NCBI GenBank assembly: GCA_964404765.1 | Contig: CAYOLL010000040.1 | Location: 15,038 to 43,305 of the forward strand | Origin: CAYOLL01 sp964404765 [NCBI: uncultured Gemmatimonadota bacterium] | Lineage (GTDB): Bacteria > 4572-55 | DNA length: 28,268 bases | Direction of reading: 5' to 3' | Part shown: positions 1 to 7,216 of the stretch, one piece after another | How the letters are laid out: every line of letters begins with the position of its first letter | Numbering within the stretch: the first letter of the stretch is position 1 | The notes under the pieces: generated by a model | What the model saw: the letters and a program-made list of their open reading frames with translations, nothing else | The model's database searches: none | What the model was told of the DNA's origin: nothing | Position numbers and translations under genes: made by a program

Positions 1-606
1 TAACATCCGTTTTTTCCGGTGAAAATCCGTGTTCTATGCTTTTTCCGTGTCCCATGCTTTTCTGGGCAAACTGCAAGATTTTCGCTAAAGTGGCCAGCGT
101 CGCCATAGCGCCGGTTTCGGCAGTCGCCAATTCCGGGATTTGCGCTTGCAGTTCAGACAGAATCTCCACTCGCTTGATCGAGTCAATGCCCAAATCCGCT
201 TCCAGATTCATTTCCATCTGAATCATCTCGGCCGGATAGCCGGTTTTGTCAGCCACAACTGCGACGATCAGCATGCGCAATTTGTCGCTGTCAATGGCGG
301 ATTGAACAACTGGTTTTTCTTCAATTCCTGTTTTATCCGTAACATCCGTTTTTTCCGGTGAAAATCCGTGTTCTATGCTTTTTCCGTGTCCCATACTTTT
401 CTGGGCAAATTGCAAGATTTCCGCTAACGTGGCCAGCGTCGCCATCGCTCCGGTTTCGGCAGTCGCCAATTCCGGGATTTGCGTTTGCAGTTCGGACAGA
501 ATCTCCACCCGCTTGATCGAGTCAATGCCCAAATCCGCTTCCAGATTCATTTCCAACTGAATCATCTCCGCCGGATAGCCGGTTTTGTCGGCCACAACCG
601 CCACAA
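1..606 (-). repeat. Tandem 339-bp (113-codon) ACP-plus-linker repeat
   Basis: Bases 1-266 and 340-605 are the same sequence with roughly twenty substitutions by eye, and the period is exactly 339 bp. Each unit encodes one acyl carrier domain plus the linker after it, including the motif SMGHGKSIEHG. The linker is as well conserved as the domain, which points to recent duplication or gene conversion. The first unit touches the window edge, so more copies may follow; PfaA proteins commonly carry several to nine. Confidence 0.9.
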
Positions 607-3600
607 TCAAATGGCGCAGTTTGTCGCTGCTTACCGCCGGGACGGATTGGGCAACCGGAGCGGGCATGACCGGCGGCTTTTCTTCCCGAACAGGAACTGC
701 CGCGGCCGGTTCCGACAATCGGATCGGCGCAGCCTGAATTTGTGGCGCGGGCATGACAGCAAGTTGGGGCCGGCTGACTTCGATTTGCGGCGCAGGCATG
801 GCCACAGGTTGTGGCCGACTGATTTCGACTTGCGGAGTTTGCGCATTGGCTGACGATGCCATTTCCAACGGTGCTGCGGCGCTCAGGCCCAGTTGCTTAA
901 AGGCCGTCTCCGAGACTTGCAAAAAAGCCCGATGGCTGTCGGTCAACGTTTGCTGGTAGGCTTTTTGCGCGTCCAGCAGATTATGTTGCAGATGCTTAAA
1001 AGCGTCAACCCAACCGGCATCAGGTGTTGGCCTGGGCGTGATTGACGGCGCTTGCGACGCGGCGACCGGTGTCGGGGCAATCGCAACGGGTGCGCTAATC
1101 GGCACAACGGCGGGCGGCGACATTTGACGTGTCGGCGCAGCTTTAATCGGTGCGGCGACGGTTTCAGCAATTTTTTCGTTTTTATTGGGCATAATGTCCG
1201 ACGGGGTTGAGGGTTTGGGGGCTACGGACAAAAATCCATCCGGCAAATTCTTTTTGATGAGTTTGACGCCGGGTTTGGGCGGGTAAGGTTTTTGATAGTT
1301 ACTGCCGTCCAATTGCACCGCAGCCGGCGTGTTTTTGGGCGCAACGATTTCCAAAGCCGGGTCATTATACGTAGCCCAGATTTTCCCAAAATCCACCGGC
1401 ACACCGGCCAGGGCCAACTGCGCCAACGCCGTCCAAAAGCCGCTCAAACTATGCGCGCCGCGAGTGTCGGTGGCAATCACGCGGGCCTGCCCAGCCAAAA
1501 TATCGTCAGCCAAACGGGAAAGCGTCGCGCCCGGCCCGACTTCAACAAACAGCCGGACGCCATCGACGTACATCCGCTCGATCATCTCGCGAAAGCGCAC
1601 CGGCTCGGCCAACTGCTGCGCCAGCAATTCCCGGCAAGCCGCGGTTTGATTGGGATACGGCGCTGCGGTCATGTTGGAGTAGACCGGAATTTGCAGCGAT
1701 TCAAACGGTTGTTGATCCAAAAACTTCTTAAGTTCAATGGCGGCCGCGGCCACATAATGCGAATGAAAAGCCGTAGCGACTTGCAGTCGTTTAAAAGTGA
1801 TTTTTTGCTGCGACAAATGACTTTCAAAAGCTTCGATGTCGTGAATCGACCCGGCCACCACCGTTTGTTTGGGACTGTTGTCGTTGGCAATAATGACGGC
1901 AGATGCCGTTTCCAGAATCAAGCGGGAAACGTCGGCATAATTGGCAATCACGGCAGTCATCGTCCCGCCGGCGCTGAAGTTTTCGGCGGCGTTGGCCATC
2001 AACTCCCCGCGCTTGCGGGCCAGCAAAATCAGTTCATCGGTCGAGGCAAACGCGCCGGCCGCATACAGAGCCGGAAATTCGCCAAAGCTGTGCCCGGCGG
2101 CGCAATCGGGCCGGACGCCCACTTCGCGCAGCAGCGCCGTCAGCGACAGGCTCATCGCGCCGATGGCCGGCTGAGCCCATTGCGTCTGCGTCAATTCGTT
2201 TTGCTGACGGGCTTCATCTTCCGGCGTAAAAACCGGTTGCGGATAAACGACTTCGTGCAATTTTCGGGCGGTCTCGCCGGTCTGAAAAGTCAAATCGGCG
2301 GCCTGATCCCACACGTTTCGGGCGGCGTCAAATTCCGTCACCAATCCGCCGCCCATATCCACATATTGACTGCCTTGACCGGGGTACAAAAAGGCGATTT
2401 TGCCGCTGAATGCGCCCGTCTCATAGAATATTTTTTTGCCGCCGGCAAAGGCGGCGCCGGGGTTTTGGTTGATCTTGTCAAAAGCTTGCTTGAACAACGT
2501 GGCGGCCTCTTCGCCGGAAGCGGCAATGACGCCGAGACGAACCGCTGCCGTTGCTTGAAAGGCCAATTGCGACGACCGGGCGCAGGCGGCCAAGGTATTG
2601 CCGGCCAGTTGCGCCAGAATGCTGTCCGCCGATTGCTTGAGTCCGGCGGCGTTTTCCGCGCTGACGAGCAAGGCCTCGACCGGCGAGTAGTGCAATCGCC
2701 CGGCCTGCCCGCGATATTCTTCCAGCGTCAGATGGAAATTGCTGCCGCCAAAGCCAAACGAACTGACGGCGGCCTTGCGCGTCGTCTGCGGCGAATGAAT
2801 CCACGGCCGAGTCTTCGTATTCAGATAAAACGGGGTTGTTTCGATTTCTAATTTTGGATTGGGCTTGTTGACTTTGAGGGTCGGCGGCAGCACTTTATGT
2901 CGCAGCGCCATCACGGCTTTGAACAGGGAAGCGGCGCCGGCGGCGGCTTTGGTGTGACCGATTTGCGACTTGACCGAACCCAGCGCGCACCATTGACCGG
3001 GCCGGTCGGTCAGCTCGCGAAAAGCCAGCTTGAGACCTTCAAACTCGGCAATGTCGCCGGCTTTGGTGGCCGTGCCGTGCGCGTCGATCAGTTCCACTTC
3101 TTCCGGGCCGTAACCGGCGTATTGATAGGCGCGTTTGATGGCCAGCGCCTGCCCCTCCGCCACCGGCGCGTACACGCTTTTCGCTCGACCGTCCGAAGAC
3201 GAGCCCAGGCCGCGGATGACGGCATAAATCCGGTCGCCATCGCGCTCGGCGTCGGCCAACCGGCGCAGAGCCACCATGCCGAAACCTTCGCCGATGACCG
3301 TGCCGTCGGCCGCGTCTGAAAAAGGGCGGCAGTCGTTGGTTTTGGAAAAGGCCGGTGTGCGGGTAAAACACATGTACATCAGTGTATTATTCAGCGCGTC
3401 CGTGCCGCCGGTAATCATCATATCGGCCCGGCCCTGATGCAGCTCCTGCATGGCCATGCTGATAGCGGCTAAGCTGCTGGCGCAGGCGGCGTCGATGACG
3501 CAGTTGGTGCCGCCCAGGTCCAGCCGGTTGCAGATGCGCCCGGCCACGACATTGCCCAACAGACCGGGGAACGTGCTTTCATCCCAGACGGTGTAGCTTT

Positions 3601-4108
3601 CTTCGATGGCGTCGCAAACCGTGTTGATCAACTCGTCCGGCAGCTTGGCCTCGCGCATCACCCGCTGCCAGACCGGCTTTTGAATCTTGGCGTACATATC
3701 GCCATACATGGCCGTAGCCGAGGCAACGCCCAAAATAACGCCGACATTTTGCTTGTTGACCAGGCCCTGCGTAAAACTGCTGACCGAGGCCAGCAGACGC
3801 TTGGCGACAACCAGCGCCAGCAGTTGCACGGCGTCCGTCGTTTTGAGTGATGACGGCGGAATGCCGAACTCCATGGGATCGAAGTTGATTTTCGGCAAAA
3901 AACCGCCGCGTTTGGCCCACATCTTCAGTTCCTTGCCGGGATTTTCGGCATGGTAATCTTCGAGCAGCCAGTGACTTTCGGGCACATCCGTCAGCAGGTC
4001 TTTGCCTTCCAAAATATTCCGCCAAAACGCCGAGGCGTTCTCGGAGCCGGGAAAAAGCCCTTCAACGCCGACCACGGCAATGGGCATGTTGTTGCTAAAT
4101 GTCGTCAT
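1..4108 (-). CDS. PfaA-like type I polyketide/polyunsaturated fatty acid synthase, partial (KS-AT-ACP-ACP...)
   Basis: This frame is open from the ATG at 4108 to the left edge, about 1369 codons with no stop, so the 3' part is missing. Residues 1-460 are a ketosynthase with Cys209 in DAACASSLAA, His344 in HGTATK and His385 in GHTKAAAG. Residues about 570-880 are an acyltransferase that starts at FLYPGQGSQY, has Ser674 in GHSFGE, an AFHS motif and an EVGPG end. A Pro/Ala-rich linker of about 270 residues follows. Two acyl carrier domains carry LGIDSIKRVEIL, with phosphopantetheine serines at 1197 and 1310. KS-AT followed by tandem ACPs of this motif is typical of PfaA, and HglE synthases are related. 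A pfaD-like gene two genes upstream favours a Pfa-type lipid synthase, in which this subunit condenses malonyl units on ACP-bound chains. A ketoreductase would be expected next, outside the window. An AAGG sits about 9 bases before the start. The exact lipid product cannot be read here. Confidence 0.93.
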   Translation of the reverse strand, partial: MTTFSNNMPIAVVGVEGLFPGSENASAFWRNILEGKDLLTDVPESHWLLEDYHAENPGKELKMWAKRGGFLPKINFDPMEFGIPPSSLKTTDAVQLLALVVAKRLLASVSSFTQGLVNKQNVGVILGVASATAMYGDMYAKIQKPVWQRVMREAKLPDELINTVCDAIEESYTVWDESTFPGLLGNVVAGRICNRLDLGGTNCVIDAACASSLAAISMAMQELHQGRADMMITGGTDALNNTLMYMCFTRTPAFSKTNDCRPFSDAADGTVIGEGFGMVALRRLADAERDGDRIYAVIRGLGSSSDGRAKSVYAPVAEGQALAIKRAYQYAGYGPEEVELIDAHGTATKAGDIAEFEGLKLAFRELTDRPGQWCALGSVKSQIGHTKAAAGAASLFKAVMALRHKVLPPTLKVNKPNPKLEIETTPFYLNTKTRPWIHSPQTTRKAAVSSFGFGGSNFHLTLEEYRGQAGRLHYSPVEALLVSAENAAGLKQSADSILAQLAGNTLAACARSSQLAFQATAAVRLGVIAASGEEAATLFKQAFDKINQNPGAAFAGGKKIFYETGAFSGKIAFLYPGQGSQYVDMGGGLVTEFDAARNVWDQAADLTFQTGETARKLHEVVYPQPVFTPEDEARQQNELTQTQWAQPAIGAMSLSLTALLREVGVRPDCAAGHSFGEFPALYAAGAFASTDELILLARKRGELMANAAENFSAGGTMTAVIANYADVSRLILETASAVIIANDNSPKQTVVAGSIHDIEAFESHLSQQKITFKRLQVATAFHSHYVAAAAIELKKFLDQQPFESLQIPVYSNMTAAPYPNQTAACRELLAQQLAEPVRFREMIERMYVDGVRLFVEVGPGATLSRLADDILAGQARVIATDTRGAHSLSGFWTALAQLALAGVPVDFGKIWATYNDPALEIVAPKNTPAAVQLDGSNYQKPYPPKPGVKLIKKNLPDGFLSVAPKPSTPSDIMPNKNEKIAETVAAPIKAAPTRQMSPPAVVPISAPVAIAPTPVAASQAPSITPRPTPDAGWVDAFKHLQHNLLDAQKAYQQTLTDSHRAFLQVSETAFKQLGLSAAAPLEMASSANAQTPQVEISRPQPVAMPAPQIEVSRPQLAVMPAPQIQAAPIRLSEPAAAVPVREEKPPVMPAPVAQSVPAVSSDKLRHLIVAVVADKTGYPAEMIQLEMNLEADLGIDSIKRVEILSELQTQIPELATAETGAMATLATLAEILQFAQKSMGHGKSIEHGFSPEKTDVTDKTGIEEKPVVQSAIDSDKLRMLIVAVVADKTGYPAEMIQMEMNLEADLGIDSIKRVEILSELQAQIPELATAETGAMATLATLAKILQFAQKSMGHGKSIEHGFSPEKTDV

Positions 4109-4156
4109 ATCTTACCTTGAGTGATGAGTTCAACAGGGCTAACATGGAATTCTACT

Positions 4157-4942
4157 TTATTTGAATTCTACAAGTTCTCGAACCTGATCTAAAGACAATC
4201 CGGTTGCTTGAGCGATTTGCTCAACTGTAAAAGCATTCATTTCCAACATGTTAAGAGCAATATGAGAGCGTTCTTCTGCCCTATTTTCCTTTAGCAGCGC
4301 ATCTTGATTGAACTCCTCAATCATCCGTTCGCGCTCTTCAGGGGAGACCTGTGACGCATCAATCCAGTCAAAAATTTTACGGATGATCGCGCGTTGATAA
4401 TGCGTTTCATCCACTTGTTCGTCTAAGGTGTCCTGAATCGCTTCCAACCATTCCCGATACGCCGGCGAGGTTTGGTCGGTCACATATTTTGGGCAAAGAT
4501 AGAAAATTTTGTGGTTGACAACCCCAAAAGGATGCCCGTTCACATCATGCGGGTCAAAGTCGGCAATGCCCACATCCTTTTTAAAGCGATCGCCGGATGT
4601 CAAAACGACGAGCGTATAAACCGTCAGGGGCGGGCGATAGTTTTCGGAACGCTCGACCTGTTCCAGCAAGGCGGCGCAATGATAATACAAAAATTTGTCG
4701 TAATGATCGGGATAGCGTTCGTGCTGAATCTCCACAATCACCCTATTTTTCAGGTCTTCGGCAAATAAATCGAAACGCGGCTTGACATGACCGACCGGAC
4801 GTTGAAACGACTTTTCGGTTTCAACTTTGGTGATTTCCAGATTGATCCCGACAATATCGTTGACAAAGGCCGTAAAGATTTCGGGATCGCCAAAAGCTTT
4901 CTTGAAAATCACATCGTAGCGTAATGGAGCGACGTGTCGCAT
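4157..4942 (-). CDS. Rpn/PDDEXK_2 family nuclease (putative transposase-related)
   Basis: A 261-aa protein of the PD-(D/E)XK nuclease superfamily, in the branch usually named Rpn recombination-promoting nuclease or PDDEXK_2 transposase. The N-terminus has the family's YDVIFKKAFGD...F opening. The probable catalytic set is Asp58 (RFDLFAED), Glu71 and Gln73 (VIVEIQHE), with Gln in the usual Lys position as in many members. The C-terminal 60 residues are a charged helix ending in a small helix-turn-helix-like stretch (IAQATGLSLDQVRELVE), common in this family. A GGAGG lies 6-7 bases before the ATG. It sits in the same direction between pfaD and the synthase, only 48 bp upstream of the latter, so it is probably co-transcribed. 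A direct role in lipid synthesis is unlikely. Rpn genes are mobile and scattered, so insertion into the operon is the simplest reading. Confidence 0.88.
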   Translation of the reverse strand: MRHVAPLRYDVIFKKAFGDPEIFTAFVNDIVGINLEITKVETEKSFQRPVGHVKPRFDLFAEDLKNRVIVEIQHERYPDHYDKFLYYHCAALLEQVERSENYRPPLTVYTLVVLTSGDRFKKDVGIADFDPHDVNGHPFGVVNHKIFYLCPKYVTDQTSPAYREWLEAIQDTLDEQVDETHYQRAIIRKIFDWIDASQVSPEERERMIEEFNQDALLKENRAEERSHIALNMLEMNAFTVEQIAQATGLSLDQVRELVEFK

Positions 4943-5083
4943 GGTTCACCTCCGATAAAATATGGCTCAAAAAATTTTCTGAAGGATGTTTAAGGTTAAG
5001 GGTTGTGTCAGTGCGCTTGCTTGCGCTTTCTCCATAAACACTGCGATAGCAATATGGAACGCATCCGCTACTGTTCTGCGGCA

Positions 5084-5163
5084 TAAATTCGTGTGAACTT
5101 TTTTTCAAGGTCAAAATCTGACGGGTTTCCGAAACCCGTCAGATTTAAGTTCACACGAATTTA
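5084..5163. repeat. Nested palindromic intergenic element
   Basis: Two perfect inverted repeats share one centre. The outer arms are 17 bp, taaattcgtgtgaactt at 5084-5100 and its complement at 5147-5163. The inner arms are 15 bp, aaatctgacgggttt at 5114-5128 and 5132-5146, with a 3-nt ccg loop. This looks like a REP or mini-transposon type repeat rather than a simple terminator, because no T-run follows on the strand of the genes. The rest of 4943-5291 holds only the small ORF listed separately. Confidence 0.8.
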
Positions 5164-5175
5164 CGCCTTGTAGCA

Positions 5176-5262
5176 CTACAGACTTTGCCGGAATAGCTTT
5201 TTTCTCGGCCAAAAGCGCGGCAAGCTTGAGTCAAAGCTGACCAATGTTCGCTTTTCGCTCAT
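5176..5262 (-). pseudogene. Short ORF, possible 5' remnant of another PD-(D/E)XK transposase gene
   Basis: A 28-codon ORF starts at ATG 5262, with an ideal GGAGG 8 bases upstream (5271-5275), and ends at 5176. It begins MSEKRTLVSFD. From memory, the opening K-x-LVSFDWA...LLR is frequent in Rpn-like transposase genes of FCB bacteria, but homology fades after the eleventh residue. I read it as the preserved start of a decayed gene next to the intact nuclease and the nested palindrome. It could also be a leader peptide or chance. Confidence 0.3.
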
Positions 5263-5291
5263 GGCTTAAACCTCCGGTGAAATAAATCAGG

Positions 5292-6905
5292 CTAAAGACT
5301 TAACGGCTCCGGCTTGTAGATAAAAGCCTCGTCCGGCAGTGGCAGGCCGTACGTCCGCAGTTGATGCGCCCGCGTCAGAATCGCCGCGCCTTCCAGCAAA
5401 TTGAGCGACACGGTTTCGATGGTGCGATTTTCCGGGGCTTCCAAAAAAGTCCCCTGCGTCCAGGTATTGAACGCGCCCATGGCCGGGCCGCACCAGAGTT
5501 GATAGTCCATCTGCCGCTCGGCCACGCCTTGAATTGGCCATTGGCTGGACTTGCCGACATACCAGCGGAAAATCAAAGCCATCTTATACTTAGGCTCCTG
5601 CACAGCCCGTTGGAGTTGCGACGGCTCGGCTTCCTGAAAAAACCGCTCGGTCTCGGCCCATACTTCCGCCAGCGGTTTGCGGAAAATCTCTTTTTCCAGC
5701 GTGGCCCGATCTTTGGCCGGAATCTCGTCGATAGAATTGTAGCGGCTATACAGTTCGTACAGATAATTACCCCGCTGCGGCATCATCGTGCCACGCCGCA
5801 GCACTTGCACCTTAACACCTTGTTCAAACATGTCGGCCGCCGCGGTCATGGCCATATCGGCCAAACCGGCCTGGGCCAACATCTTTTTGGCGGTGGCGCT
5901 GACGCCCGATTCCACACACGATTGGTGGACGGAACCGATAGCCACATACGCCGCGCCCAAACCAAATGCGCCGGCCAGAGCCTGCGGTGTCCCCAATCCG
6001 CCGGCTGCGCCGATGCGGGGAATTTGCGCATAGCCATATTGCCGGGCCAGCTCATGGCTCAGTTCCAGAATCACCGAAAAAAGCGGGCCTAACGGGCGAT
6101 TGTCGGTATGGCCGCCCGAATCGGACTCCACCGTAATGTCTTCGGCGATGGGAACGCGGCGGGCCAGCGCGGCCTCCACCGATGTCAGCCAGCCTTGATT
6201 GACCAGATTCGCCAGCATGGCTTCCGGGGCGGGCGAAAGAAAGGGGCGGGCAACTTCCGGGCGCGAAATTTTAGCGAAAACATGATTTTTGCGGTGAATC
6301 GAGCCGTCGCCATTTTGCGAAAGTCCGGTGGCGGAAAAACGTACGACCGCGGGTGTCAGATTCATAAAAGCGGCGGCCTCAATGCGTTGCACGCCTTTTT
6401 CCAAATAGAGCGAAACCGTATCCATTTCGCGCTTTGGCTCGTTGGGCGTATGGATTAGATTTGCGCCCCAGGTCAGATTTTCCGGCGTCAAAGCGCTGCG
6501 CAGCTTCTCGATCTCCTGCGCCAAGCGGCCTAACGGCAGACCGGCTGCACCGAAAAATCCTAACATGCGATTCCGAGCCAGCGCCATCACCACGTCTGTT
6601 GAGGCAATGCCGCGGGCCATCGCCCCACCCACGTAATTAAATCGGACGCCGTGCGTTTCCTGAAAGCCGCGGTCGCCCAGCCATTCCGGATAAAGTGGCG
6701 GCAACGAGGCGACGCAGGCGTACGCCGCTTGATTTGTCGTCGTGCGGGTGGAAACTTCGCCGCCGAAAGCCAGGCCTACGCGCCGGTTTTCCGAATCATA
6801 CAGGATATGAATCGGCTGGCGGACATCTCGAATATACGCATTAAAGCTTTGGCGATCAAAAGTCTTTTGTTGATCCTGGCCGTGCCAGTAACCGATGGGT
6901 TGCAT
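5292..6905 (-). CDS. pfaD: PfaD-family FMN-dependent enoyl reductase
   Basis: A 537-aa protein, the normal length for PfaD. PfaD belongs to the nitronate monooxygenase/2-nitropropane dioxygenase TIM-barrel flavoproteins and acts as the trans-acting enoyl reductase of polyunsaturated fatty acid and related synthases. Visible features are GGAMARGIAS near the N-terminus, a VQRIEAAAFMNLTPAVV strand, the signature AEDITVESDSGGHTDNRP with His266, RIGAAGGLGTPQA for phosphate and FMN binding, and the C-terminal PKYKMALIFRWYVGKSSQWP block that sets PfaD apart from simple nitronate monooxygenases. The start at 6905 has only a weak GGAA ahead of it. It is the first gene of the minus-strand unit and should supply reductase activity to the KS-AT-ACP protein downstream. 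Confidence 0.93.
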   Translation of the reverse strand: MQPIGYWHGQDQQKTFDRQSFNAYIRDVRQPIHILYDSENRRVGLAFGGEVSTRTTTNQAAYACVASLPPLYPEWLGDRGFQETHGVRFNYVGGAMARGIASTDVVMALARNRMLGFFGAAGLPLGRLAQEIEKLRSALTPENLTWGANLIHTPNEPKREMDTVSLYLEKGVQRIEAAAFMNLTPAVVRFSATGLSQNGDGSIHRKNHVFAKISRPEVARPFLSPAPEAMLANLVNQGWLTSVEAALARRVPIAEDITVESDSGGHTDNRPLGPLFSVILELSHELARQYGYAQIPRIGAAGGLGTPQALAGAFGLGAAYVAIGSVHQSCVESGVSATAKKMLAQAGLADMAMTAAADMFEQGVKVQVLRRGTMMPQRGNYLYELYSRYNSIDEIPAKDRATLEKEIFRKPLAEVWAETERFFQEAEPSQLQRAVQEPKYKMALIFRWYVGKSSQWPIQGVAERQMDYQLWCGPAMGAFNTWTQGTFLEAPENRTIETVSLNLLEGAAILTRAHQLRTYGLPLPDEAFIYKPEPLSL

Positions 6906-6950
6906 TTGAGTTCCGTTTCGGATTCAAGGTAAAGTCCGGTCGTACCTCGC

Positions 6951-6979
6951 ATAATAAAACGATGGCGATAATTTCACAA
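6951..6979 (-). promoter_or_regulatory. Possible sigma70-like promoter for pfaD
   Basis: Reading the minus strand, TTGTGA (6979-6974) is followed after exactly 17 bases by TATTAT (6956-6951), 45 bases before the pfaD ATG. The match is 4/6 and 5/6 to the E. coli consensus. FCB bacteria may use other promoter rules, so this is suggestive only. The rest of 6906-7186 is AT-rich with two copies of ttttcaaaatttt (near 7011 and 7068) and no gene that I can see. Confidence 0.35.
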
Positions 6980-7186
6980 GCGTCAAACAAATACGACCAA
7001 AAGTATGAATTTTCAAAATTTTAGCAAGCATCGTAATATAATGACTTTTGCTAAATGAATCCGTGTTTTTTCAAAATTTTCGTCAAAAACTGTTTGTAAT
7101 CCGACAAATTACCTAACGGGAAATGAAGAGTCGGAATCCATGTATGACTTGGTCATTATGTGCTTTTCCCAACTGTAACTTTCGCA

Positions 7187-7216
7187 AGGCTGGTGGCACG
7201 ATTGCGACACCAGCCT
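7187..7216 (-). terminator. Inverted repeat overlapping the receptor stop codon
   Basis: Arms aggctggtg (7187-7195) and caccagcct (7208-7216) pair perfectly over 9 bp with a 12-nt loop. The stop codon (7217-7215) of the upstream receptor lies inside one arm. No T-run follows on the minus strand, so it is at best a factor-assisted terminator or a short intergenic repeat. Confidence 0.4.

Noticed and set aside
36-560. Two similar 61-codon plus-strand ORFs that could be read as a small duplicated gene
   Set aside because: They are antisense reflections of the duplicated ACP units, whose minus frame carries the phosphopantetheine motif.
1292-2851. Long 519-codon plus-strand open frame
   Set aside because: It is the antisense shadow of the synthase AT region. 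The minus frame shows clear KS/AT motifs and catalytic residues, while the plus-strand product looks like nothing known.
4821-5114. 97-codon minus-strand ORF upstream of the nuclease
   Set aside because: It runs through the nuclease start in another frame and across the nested palindrome; no ribosome binding site or motif.
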